From assembly GCA_001600695.1 (NCBI GenBank), contig BCKQ01000009.1:558001-622000 (forward strand): DNA of 64,000 nucleotides. The letters run 5' to 3'. The notes below the pieces were generated by a model. That model was not told the origin of the DNA, made no database searches, and saw nothing but the letters and a program-made list of their open reading frames with translations. Positions 51,601-63,000 of this stretch are shown in pieces. Position 1 is the first letter of the stretch; every line of letters starts with the position of its first letter. The DNA comes from Ascoidea asiatica (Eukaryota > Ascomycota > Saccharomycetes > Ascoideales > Ascoideaceae). The position numbers and the translations under genes are program-made.

Positions 51601-52264
51601 ATTCTATGGTATTAAAGTAAGTCATACTAATGTACCTAAAGATTTTCACAGTCGCTTGTTTTCTAGTCAATTAGATGATTCAAATTTCACATTTAATAAA
51701 GCACGACCTTTGATGAATTTCATTTTCAAGTAATTAATCTAGTACGACCAGTCGCCCATTTCTAAGAGAAACTAATTTTCTTTTTTCCTGTAAATCAAAT
51801 CAACAATATTGCTAGTTTTTTTTTTGAATTTGAAGTGGTCTAAATGATATTTTAAATGGGGATTGGATTACATATTTAACATAGAGAAAATCAACGGGCT
51901 TAAACAATTTCCCACTTTTAATGATTACCAAAGAAAAATGAAAAATCAATCACTTAAACTAAAGGGATGAAAGGAATTTATTTGAATTTGAATTTTTAAA
52001 TAAAAGCATCCCATATTATGTCAGAAAAATTGACTTTGCTTAAAGAAATTTTAATAAATAAAAATTGTATTGTAAAAAAAAAATATGAGTAATGAGTACA
52101 CTAAAAAAAATTTATATATCTTCAGAGAAAGTAAATTTTCAAAACTGAATTTAAAAAGCATAATGAAATAATAAAAATAAATAAAAAAAAGAAAATTATA
52201 TAGTATAAACATTAGAATTGAAAAAGAATTAAAAATTTTAGCTTTAATTTATATTTGTGATTAT
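48684..52264. other. 3.6-kb convergent gene-free region
   Basis: This lies between the 3' ends of SHS1 and the Stp-like gene. No conserved frame is seen; three consecutive short plus frames (49914-50593; the first opens only from a GTG) resemble no family. The base order is less homopolymeric than in promoters. A 12-bp minisatellite lies at 51078-51170. It is unusually long for a convergent spacer, so decayed genes or an unrecognised structural element are possible. Confidence 0.4.
51078..51170. repeat. Degenerate 12-bp tandem repeat (AACGTTAAnnGG)8
   Basis: Eight units start at 51078, 51090, 51102, 51114, 51125, 51137, 51149 and 51161. The core is [A/G]ACGTTAA, and the fourth unit is 11 bp long. 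In one plus frame the first four units read TLCG TLKE TFKG TLKE before the 1-bp slip and stops, as in a decayed coding repeat. Confidence 0.75.
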
Positions 52265-53599
52265 TTATATATTTACTTCTTCACAGAGTAACTTTTTCAA
52301 ATATGAACAATGTTTTTCAGTTATATGAAGAACAAATTCTTTGCCACTCATTTTATCTTTGCAATAATTACAATGACCTGGATAATCTAATTTGGGATTT
52401 AAATTTGCTTCTTTTTTACCATTTGTATCATTGAAGGTAAAATGGTTATTTAATAAATGTTTTTTATAATCATATGGTCTATTGAATCTACCTGTAGAAT
52501 GCGAACACATTTTAAGATTATTTATTTTATCTTTTCTATGAAAAAGACATTTGAATCTTGGACTTTTATCATGAATTCTAATATGACGTTTTAAATCTCT
52601 ATTAAAAACCTTATGACAAACTGGACATGTTTTATCATCTTTACCAGCTAAAGATCTTGATCTTCTTGAAGATTTTAAATGATAAGTTGAAGAACCTAAA
52701 GATATACTAGATGATGGCAAAGAAACTGCTCTTAATTTATTCTGTTGAATAAAATTAATATTATTTAGATTTTCAGGGATAGAGTTAATTTGAAATTGAG
52801 GATATTGAGAACCTTGGAGATTGAAATAATCTAAATTTTGAACTGATGCTAAATTTAATAAATTATTAGTTGGTGTAATTGGAGATTCACTCATTTCAGT
52901 ATTGGGTGTTGAGCAAAAAGAAGAAGAATCTGAAAAAGAACTTAAAGGACTTGGAACCTCTAAATTTTGAGAAACTTGATTATATGAATTATTATCATAT
53001 ATTTGATTTGCAAAAGAATTTGGATATTGAAATGAATTCAATAAAACATTATCAGAATTTGAATTATTGATTAAATTTGAGTTTTCTATATATCCAGTAA
53101 ATAAATTATGAACTAAATCTTGATTTTCATTAGAAGTTAAATTTTCTATATGAGATAAATTATTTTTTATCATTGTATTATTGAAAAGTTCCGTTTCAAT
53201 TTCTGAAAAACTATTAGGTTTTTCAATTATTTGTTTATCTATAATATTATTTTGAGATTCAACTTTATTATCATTGAAGGAAGTTAACATTTGCAAAGGA
53301 AATTGATTATTTTGAAATATCTGATCAGGTTGAGCTTGTTGGTTAATTTGTTGTTGAAAAACTTGTTGAATTTGTGGTTGAAGTGCATTATTTTGAATAA
53401 TTGCTGAAAATTGTTTTGGAAATAAACCTTGTTGAAATTGATTTTGATAGTGTAATTGAGATTGTTGCTGATCACTAAAACAAGGTATAGGTATTAATGG
53501 ATAATTCATAACCATATTCTGATTTTGTTGAACAGGAAAATTAATTGGGTCAACAAATTGATCAGAGTTTACTTGAGAAGAATTAATAACTTGATTCAT
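52265..53599 (-). CDS. C2H2 zinc-finger protein, Stp1/2-like finger block
   Basis: A 444-aa probable transcription factor. Residues 1-300 are Gln/Asn-rich, activation-domain-like, with SSSISLGSSTYHLKSSRRSR and SRSLAGKD as basic segments before the fingers. The C-terminal block holds CPVCHKVFNRDLKRHIRIH (~325), then a long finger FKCLFHRK...KMCSHSTGRFNRPYDYKKHLLNNHF and a third GHCNYCKDKMSGKEFVLHITEKHC. The C..C-H-S-T-G-x-F-x-R-x-Y-x-K-x-H-L pattern followed by G-H-C-x-x-C recalls Stp1/Stp2 and relatives, which activate amino-acid permease genes. I see no clear N-terminal Stp processing motif, so the exact orthologue is open. It is the only intact gene in the last 15 kb. Confidence 0.75.
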   Translation of the reverse strand: MNQVINSSQVNSDQFVDPINFPVQQNQNMVMNYPLIPIPCFSDQQQSQLHYQNQFQQGLFPKQFSAIIQNNALQPQIQQVFQQQINQQAQPDQIFQNNQFPLQMLTSFNDNKVESQNNIIDKQIIEKPNSFSEIETELFNNTMIKNNLSHIENLTSNENQDLVHNLFTGYIENSNLINNSNSDNVLLNSFQYPNSFANQIYDNNSYNQVSQNLEVPSPLSSFSDSSSFCSTPNTEMSESPITPTNNLLNLASVQNLDYFNLQGSQYPQFQINSIPENLNNINFIQQNKLRAVSLPSSSISLGSSTYHLKSSRRSRSLAGKDDKTCPVCHKVFNRDLKRHIRIHDKSPRFKCLFHRKDKINNLKMCSHSTGRFNRPYDYKKHLLNNHFTFNDTNGKKEANLNPKLDYPGHCNYCKDKMSGKEFVLHITEKHCSYLKKLLCEEVNI

Positions 53600-56500
53600 T
53601 ATAATAAATAATATGAAACTAAAATTTGGAAGAATATATAAGAAATAAATCTTTGTAAGTATAATAAAAGTATTATTATTGTTAAGTGTATAATTATAAG
53701 TTGAATTATGATTATTGAATTAAAAACAAAATTGAGATTTAAAAAGAATGAAAGAAAAAAAAATCCAAAGAATAAATTTGAATATTTCGAAGGGAATCGT
53801 TATAAATATATATAATAAATAAAAATTGAAAAAATCTTGTTAATTAAATGATTTAGATAATCTAGAAATAAATATAATAGTGGTTAAGTAAGTGAATATG
53901 TATAGTGAGGGAGGATAAAAAAGAAAAATGTTATGTAAAATCAAGTAAAATCTTGATATGTTTTCAAAAAAATAAAATATTTTTCCAAATAATCTAATAC
54001 TGACAATTAGCTGTAATGGTAGCAGTAGTATTCTTTTACACTACGGTAATTTTGATCCATCATATTTGATATCAAGCACTAGGCGTAATAATTTCAATAG
54101 CGTGCTGTAGATAAAATAAAGTTGATCGACTACTCCACCACTATGTCTAACAACGTTAAGTGTTAGGTGAAAAAAATCAGACTTATGTACTTAAGATCTT
54201 GAAGAATGAATGTTTGTATTATTTTCTGATATTGCTATATATCAAAATATTTCTCACAAATTTGTAAGGAAATTTAAAAAGTAATTATAATTTTAATTAT
54301 AGATATAAATATTTCATTCTGGTTGTATATTTGCAAATCTGCAGTATAGTAAAGTATCATCTGGACTTGGGTTTCTGAAAAAATAATAATTAATTATATC
54401 TGAGATTAAAACTGTATTTACAAAGATAAATCTCTATGAGGGTTAAATTTAACGAAATTCAAAAATCAGAACACCTTCAAAAATTTTTTATAAAGTGCTT
54501 TTAAGAATTTATTTTATAAATTAAACAAAGTAGAAAACTTTCACAATACTGTCTTTGGCCGATTAATATTGTTAATTATGACATTAATGATAATAATAAA
54601 AATAATAATATTCCTATCAAATATAATTGAAGGAATGTAATCAAATGCATGTTATATAGCTCAAAATCAGTTAAATTTCATAACATTTCAATTTAAAGTC
54701 CGTTGTTTAGCACAGTACAAAAATTTGTAGCCAATAATACCCATCGATTTCCAACAAAAATGGATATAAGAATAATTTATCAAAAATTAGATAAACCTGA
54801 AAAATTCCAAGAATAGGGCTTCATTATCACTATAAAATTTGATTGTATTAGAGCTTAGTATATGAAATATTTTTTATGAAAAGTTTTATTTGTTAAAACT
54901 ACTGTTAACGTTACAGCCAATCAATATTTTGGAGATAGCGATCTTCATACATTTATGTCAATAGAATTAAAAGCTTAAAGCCGCAATTAAATGCACCTTT
55001 CCAACAGTTTTTCTGTTGCTTACACGTATATTAACATTTTTGTTATTAGTTAATTGTTTCTTCTGAAACAACGGTGATTGGTTCAGCTCCATTTTTCAAC
55101 TATTAACGTTCGTAAAAACATATTTATATTGATAAATTTATCGCTGATAATTAGGTTGAGTCAATTGATATTCGTGTTGGTTAAGCATTAGATTACTCGA
55201 GCTCCCTTAAGTTTAGCATAGGCTAAGCTCGGTCAATTAATTGCATGATAATTACATTAATTATTTAAGAGTCTCTAATACACAGCATAAAACTGTAAAG
55301 TACAGTTGGCATTCTTACATTTATTTTACAGTGTTTTGCTGTATACAAAGAAACAGTGCAACCACTTTGAGAAAATTGCTCCGAATCTGGTTTTGAATTT
55401 CTATTTATATTGGTGATCGAAAGCTTAAAAGTTCCAATTAGTAAAAGAATAAATTGTAGGTGGTTCTTGATTAAAAAGTTACCAGTTTTTATTATATTTA
55501 TTTCAGTAGATAAAACACGCTAAAAACGTGTTACTTTCTGTTTTGTTAACTATTTATTAAACAATAGCTAATGTTGAAAGATTTTTGATTCAATTGATTG
55601 ATTATGATAGTATTCATATATAAATGAATTTGGTTATGACAATAATGGAAAATACCACCACCACCTAAGTTAAGCTTGTTCACCTAAGAATATGAGGTGA
55701 ACAAAAATTAAAAAATGAAATATTTATAATTAATTTCAATTGCTTTTGTAATTTAATTAATTTTGAGTGTGTGTAGATGAATATAGAAAAGAGTTTCCTT
55801 AAATAGATAACAAATTTTGATTTTATTTATAATTTTCTAATTCTACCGTATATTATATGCTTCTTTCAGTGGCATTCGTAGAAATAATTACCATCGAGAA
55901 AGCTTATAATTTGATTATCCTTATTCCTTATATGTTTCAAGCTGAATATAATATGTACTATGGTGGTTAATAAACCAACAGATATGAAATACAGTAAATT
56001 TTTTTTCTTTTCATATTCTAAAAAAAAACAAAATTGTAAAGATCCCCATCTGTAGTTTTATTCCATCTACGATTTTATGTATTATGTAATACAGTCACGA
56101 AGAAGATTACTAAAGCATTTTCTAACCTCAGCTTTATAATGCCACTGAAATTCATTTTTAATAGTATAAGATAGATTTTTCAGCATAAAAAAGAAAACTG
56201 TTCAATTGTAGGATCCGGCTAATCTAATCATAAAAAATATTAAAGTTTCAAACTGGATTTTAAAGATATTATAAAACAATTGCTGAATTGATATTTTATA
56301 CTATTATAATTTATCAAGTCTTTTAAATACAATTAAATTGAAAAAAAAATATATTCAAATATGACTTATTGCAATTGCTATTTGCCTTAAAATAATAATT
56401 ATTTCAAAATTTTAGACATCCCTTTTTGACTCATGTTATTGTAATTATAATTTGATTTTTATTCATTCGGAAATAAATTTTCAAATAAAGCAATGGCAGT

Positions 56501-58226
56501 TTAAAAATGGAAACATGGGAAACTTCATGATCGTTTTTTGATATTTCAAGAATATCTTACACAATATATTCATATTTCTAAAATTATCAAATTCGACAAA
56601 CAAACGTTTTTTTTTTTACTTTTTATATAGAAAATTTGAATCTTTTATTTTTTTTATGTTAATTGTTTTTGAAAAAGCGAACCAAAAATAAGCATACGTA
56701 TTTCATTTTTTTTTCCTTGGGGATTCAAGCAGAATGATATAAAAGTTTTATTATATTTATTGTAATCGCAAAATTGGTCTTTATCTTGAAATCAATCTTT
56801 TCAGGTTAAGCCCGCTTAAAGAAAAAACTGATAAAACTGGACAGGCTAAATAGCAAATTATAGACTTATAATTGAATTGCGTTAGACACCCGTAGTAAAT
56901 TTCAGTTATGTCGTTAAAGAAAAATAATTATTAAATATAAACTTAAGATGAGCCTATTACTTGTGTTTTTTTCTTTTTGTTGTTATTATGGCACCACTCT
57001 AACTTTTGTTCATAATATTTTTCAAGTTTTGATTTATTTCAAAATATTTTTATATTAAAAATATATTCAAAAACTCTCAAATTTATCTTGAATCATTAAA
57101 ACTGAGACAATTTCAAAATCTTATTTGAGAAAAAAATTTCAATGAAAAGATAATTTATCTATAAAGTATAGAGAAACAAAGAAGCCACTTTGATATTTGA
57201 TACTTGTTTTTCATCATTTGCTTGTTCTTATATTACAGACATTTTTTATTAAAAAATGAAAATGAAAGCTGTTGTGAAAAATTACTATATCAATTTAGTA
57301 AATTTTGGATAAAACGGTTTGACTAGAACCTTACTATTATGTAGGGTGGACTATCCCTAATATCTTTCAGACTAAAATTCTACTTCAAGTCATTAATTGC
57401 CATTAATATTGAAATAATTTATCAATATACTATATTTTTATGTATTGTGCCGACTAATATTAAAGATATATTGAGAAAATCTTCTTAAATTAAGTACTTT
57501 TCAGTGTAAATAACTTCAATTCAAGGGGGGTGAGATGCATATCGGTCTTTAATTGGTCAGATTGTAGAAAAATGGTAGTTAAGGTTCAAACTTTTAAAGT
57601 AAGCCCCTTAAACCAAAGGAGATATATCTAACCGCTTTTTCAACAGCTTTTGATTTATTCTCTTAAAAAAATAATTTAAGAGGTTAAAGTGGTTTGAGGT
57701 ATCAATACTTATCAACCTCAAAATTATACAACAATTACTGAAAATTTTTGGTAACTGCCCAAGAAGTTGCGGGAGGCTTCTGAATTGGCTGTACAGATCA
57801 AGATATTGAAAATGATGATGATTCTTAATTATATGGAATATAATTACGAATCAACTAAAATAAGTAAAAAATACTTAAAAATAAAAGTAAATGTGTATTT
57901 GAGACGTAGATTAAAAGCAAAACGTATGTAGTAAGTTTTTGAATAAAATCTTCGCTCAGAAAGAAAAGTAAAACTTGAAATCTTTCTAGAAAAAATTTTG
58001 AAGTTACTTATCGTAAATAAAAAAGACTGAAAAGACAGTAAGGATAAAATAAAAAATTGTAAAGAAGGAAATGTGTGAGTCAAAATAAGGTCAACGTATA
58101 ATTTTTGATAAAAAATAAAATTGGATGCTCTTGCAGAAAGTAAAAAGTAATTTTAAAAAAAGTAATATTGGAAAAATTGCAGGACTGCATTTTTGGTGAG
58201 TAAAAAAAATATTTAAGGAAACCAAT
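53600..58226. other. Gene-free region upstream of the Stp-like gene
   Basis: 4.6 kb with no frame worth calling; all frames are short or low complexity. The first ~400 bp probably hold the Stp-like promoter. Base order is irregular with few long homopolymers and no strong GC island. Short A/T inverted repeats occur (for example near 55275-55345), but none is clearly functional. Confidence 0.35.
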
Positions 58227-59985
58227 TTAATTTTTAATTGTTTGATTTAACTTGACATATATATATTCAAGCTTGAACAATTCTCTTGGAATGATGAAAA
58301 ATAGTTTTATAGCTTGTGCTCTAGATTGATGTTGATTAGTTGATTGATTTGATTGAAAAAACAATTGCATAACTGCTGAAAAAGTTTTTGAAGGTACAAC
58401 TAATATCCAAGATTCACGATGATGTTTATTATCAGGATATCTGATATAATACAAAACCTTTTTGGGATTGATATATGGGCGAAGGAAAATGTCTGATTTC
58501 TTCTTGTTTCCATTTTTTGTAAATGAGAATGTAATTCATCAGATACCTTGAAGGGTGCAATTTTAAATCCAGGATTGATTTGATCTGAAAGTGTTTTGAT
58601 TTTATATGAAACAGAATAACGGAAAGCTCTATTATTTAAAATAAAAGCAGTAATACTTTTTATGCAAATCTTAAAGACTTTTGAATAATTAATAGTTGGA
58701 GCATGGTTAGATTCATGCTTATATTACAGGCCATAAATCAATTATAATATATGATAATAAAACCCACCAAGGATAAAAGGGATATTAATAGAATTATTAC
58801 AATATCTGATGTTAGATTGGTTCACTGATAGTGGTTCGTCAATTTCATTTTTTCTCAGTTGAAGAATAACATCGATATTATCAGATTTATGTTTTGCACC
58901 ATAAAATATGCACAATCCATATCCATTAACACTAACTAAAACACTAACTTCAATGTCATAATAGAACATCCACCCAAAATGTTTACAATCATTTGCAGAT
59001 TTTGAAAAGATTTCAATCATTTGATCATATTGATAGTTAACCTCTGATATGATTAGTGAAATATTTTCATCACTTTTTAATTTATCCATTCAAGGCATAA
59101 ATTTAACTTTAATTGCTTTGAAAATTGATTTAGTTGAATCTATTTCAACTTCTACTACACCCTCAAGCATATGCGTATCAACTAGTGTCTTGACATCACT
59201 CATTTCTTCAACAGTATATCTAATATTTAAAGATTCCTTGTCTTTACAAACCCCCTTTGTTGAAATCTGGAGAAATAACCGGCGCATCAAAGTTTAACAT
59301 ATATGGAATATCATCATCTGAAATATGAATAATGTTACTATCTTCCTGCTGAATGGTATCAATACTATTTTTATTAATTATTAAAATATATGGGCAGAGA
59401 GTGAATCTCGCTCAGGATTAGAAAGAGGAGGAAACATAAGTTTCGGTTCAGGATCAATTTCAAAACCGGAGGATGAAGCGTTATTATCTGGAGAGGTTGT
59501 CGACGTTGAAATATGTTTGATAAAAAATAATGAGGATGCAGAATTGTTGTTTAACTTGAAATTTGCTTGTTAAGACATCATGAAGATGTAGAATTTGATG
59601 TTCATGTTGAACTTTGTTGATCAATTTTCGACAATTTTAAAGCATGGGTTGTAGAAGAATGAGCTATAGTTGAAACATTATTGATTGAACCAATCGTATC
59701 AGGATTAGTGGGCGTAAATTGTGTTGAAGGTGATTTAGTTGAATTAGTTGCGTTAAATGCATTGGATGCATTAGAGGCATTAGAGGCATTAAATGAGTTA
59801 GATGATTTAGAAGAATTAGGTAAATAAGTTCAGTTACTTGCGTTAGTTGAATTAGTTAAATCAGCTGACATATTTGTATTGGCTGAATTAGTTAAATTAG
59901 TAATATTAGTTGAATTGATTTTATTAGTTAAGTTACTTAAGTTAGTTTCGTTAGTTAAGTTAGTTATGTTAGTTGAGTTAGTTGA
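58227..59985 (-). pseudogene. Decayed gene with Thr-Asn repeats, unknown family
   Basis: Read on the minus strand, a series of protein-like segments follow one another with stops and frame changes between them. In order: a TN[S/L/I] tripeptide-repeat part (to a TGA at 59832), a Ser/Asn part (to a TGA at 59604), FEIDPEPKLMFPPLSNPERD, then DDDIPYMLNFDAPVISPDF. After a frame change come KDKESLNIRYTVEEMSDVKT and VEVEID, a TGA at 59092, and in the same frame the 115-codon segment 59089-58742 (ISEVNYQYDQMIEIF, VLVSVNGYGLCIFYG). Two more stops, SVSYKIKTLSDQINPGFKIA, and after another frame change FLRPYINPKKVLYYIRYPD and RESWILVVPSKTFSAVMQLF follow. Complexity and order show a former single gene of ~580 codons or more. 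The EVEID / ISEVNYQYDQMIEIF / VSVNGYGLCIFYG series faintly recalls PD-(D/E)xK-type domains; that is speculation. No 5' ATG was found. Confidence 0.65.
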
Positions 59986-60000
59986 GCTAGTTAATATTTT

Positions 60001-63000
60001 TAACAATTATTAAATGATATTAATTTATTTGATAGCTGTAATTGATTTTTAGATTGATTATTTAAACTGTTTTGTTAGTTCGTTTTATTTTTTTGTGAAA
60101 ATTTTGCAGTAGATGCATATGTGGTAAATATGAATTATATTGATATGGAAATTGAATCACGGGACCTTTCGTTTTTTGGGGGTTGGAAAAGGGAGGTCTG
60201 AAAGATCATGTTAGGGGTTAAGTATTGACAACTCATAAACGAGAGTCAAATGGTTTAAGTATGGAACCTAAACCTGGAGCAGGTTCTGCTACATAACATG
60301 AATTTTGGATCTGCGCAATTAAAATAATAATAAAAATAGTAATAATAATTATAATAATAATAACAAAATCAAAAGAATAATAATAGTAGCAGTCAGTGAA
60401 ACATGCTTGGAATTGGCTGAAGCCTTTTTAAAATGAAAAATTTGAATTTTGAATTCAAACCAAAAACCTAACTTCAACGTAAGTCAGGTGGTCAAATTAA
60501 TTACTTATCAGAAATGAATTGTACACTGTACAAAATATAAATGTACGTCTGAATTTTATATTAATATTATGATAAATAAATAAAATAGATCTGGACATGC
60601 TTCTACTATTACTTTAGTCATGAAATATGATTAATATTAGTACAATAATTGTAGTTACAAAAGAAAAGTAACTAAAGCATTATTTTGAAATTAATTTATT
60701 TCCGTTGCTATAGAAACTTTTCATCATACTTCATTTCCGACACCCGACACCCAACACCCAATTACTTCACCTTTTAATGAGTGAAATAATAAACAAGCAT
60801 TAAAAATTTTAATTAGTTTTATTTGTACTTGTAGATTTGTTGCTATTTGTAATTTTTGAACAGTAATGATAAGGCCAATGTTATTTCGATTGTTAATGGC
60901 GGCTACTTTCAAGAAAGGAAATAATATCCTCACCATACTTCCAAGAATTGAGCTACTCAGTGCAATACTGTAAGTTCGTCTCTGTGACAGCAGGTTTAGT
61001 TGTGCTTCGGTAAAAAGTCCTTTGTGTTTTATTAAAAAGTTCCAGTGTTATTTAACACTAAAACTTTGACTTAATTTACACTTTGTATAACTTCAAGCGG
61101 TATTTCAAACTTTTTCTGAATTATTTAAGACATGGATATGCCTAATTGAGTAGTCTCTTGAAATGCCACCATAATAAATTATCAACTATTCTTCAATTTA
61201 TCTGAATTTCAGTTCAATTTAAATAATTCTATATTCGTTGTAAGGGTAACAAAGTAAATACTTCTTTCCTTTTTCTAACACGCAAGTCTTAAGCAGCCTT
61301 TTAAAGATTACCATTTAGTAACGTCACTCGAAATATTCAATGAGCGCCATTCGCAATATTTTACAGCCATCTTGTCAAAGCAATTTCTTTAATTGAATGG
61401 CGTATTTTTCTATTTTACTATATTGAAAAAAAGAATTGAAATGATTATCAATCAAAATCCACTGTACCAAAGAAAAAAGAAATTATTTAGAAGTTCCTAA
61501 AATAAAAATGGCTTGTAAGCTCATTTAATAATGGATTCTCCGAATCTTTTTAGTTCTAAATTCGCGGAGTTCTGAATTGAATACCTTATCAACACTTATA
61601 ATTTAACAACCTGATAAGAGTTTCCAGTAGCGATAACTTCTTTTTTTAATTGAATTGAATTCTTAACTTTAAGCAAAAGCTTTTTAAAAAAAAAGAGCTT
61701 TTTACAAAAAAAATTATTTAAATTTAAAGTACTTCAAAAAAATTAACCACACTTTTCCTTAATGACTTCTCTTTGGGAATAATTTTGGTTTCCTGAGAGA
61801 TATGTTATTTTTGGAGTATTTTTAATAATATTCTTCAAACCTGTTTCAATGGTGGTATCGACTTCAGGAAAATTAAATTCAAAAAAAAAATTAATTGGAA
61901 GGCTAAATAACATGTGGTTTGGAATTTATAAATAAAAATAAAAAAAATTCGAAACGTGATCTTTTCAATGATTGTTTTAATTGTTTTAAGAATAAAAAAT
62001 ATGAATAAATTATATTTATCAATGTATATTAACTGTATACATATATTTTTTATACGATTAACCATTTTTCTTCTAGCTCAAAAGTTTAAACAGACGTTAC
62101 CGAGTCATACTACATATATGTATTTATATGTGTTAGGTGCAGCTGGGGTTTTTAGGACTCAATGTTAGGTGTGGGTTAGACATAACTTTTTTTTCCACCA
62201 TTTTCTGAAAGCGCATATTATTTCAGGTTTGCGTTTCTGGTTTTATTTCCAAAAATGAATATTTTTTATTTAAAGATGAAAAAAAAAATATATTTGAGAA
62301 GCGATGCAACAATTAATGAACAAACTCATTTATATTTACGTTGATTGATATTAAACAAACTAACAGAGTCAATTCCCAAATCAAAAATATAAATATAAAT
62401 TAAATGTTGTTTTTGATTTCACATTCCTCGTGAAAAGTTTATTAAATTTTAATGAGAGGGTAAAAAAAACCGTTGTAAAGTGCACTTGAGCATGCATATT
62501 AAAGTATAAATTGAGATATTATTTCTGTAATTAAGTGTGATTAACTGTGATTAGTTATAATTTACCAACAATCAACAATTTATTTCAATCAAGTCAATTT
62601 CTTTTGTCCCCCCTAGTTACCATCCAGTACCTCAGCAACCATATAAATATATACTGCAGCTAAGATCTACTTCAAATCCAGTTTCGATCCATTTGAAATT
62701 CAGTTTAAAACCCATACCAGTAATGTTAGTGATAAAAGATTTACTACTGTACTGCATTTGAAAACTGAAATTTCAAAGTTACAAATTTAGATTTGTAACA
62801 AGATAAATTTCTCAACCACTTAAGAATTTGTAGCCTTCAATTTCTTGCCACTCATTTGAATAGCCAGTTTCATAAACCTAACCCACGGTATATTTGAACA
62901 TTCAAGATACATCACGTGAAACTGCAAAAGAAGAACATAAATAATAGTTTTTCTGTTTTATGCCCTTCGAATCCCGTGCTATTTCAACAAAATTGGTAAC

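Noticed and set aside
54005-54060. tRNA-like segment (GCTGTAATGGTAGC then a GTAGT/ACTAC stem)
   Set aside because: The would-be anticodon loop is about 10 nt, there is no GTTCRA T-loop and no acceptor stem. The TGGTAGC also resembles a retrotransposon primer-binding site, but no LTR flanks were found.
62026-62168. Small plus-strand ORF near 61956-62168
   Set aside because: Short, hydrophobic, AT-driven frame in the desert with no family resemblance.
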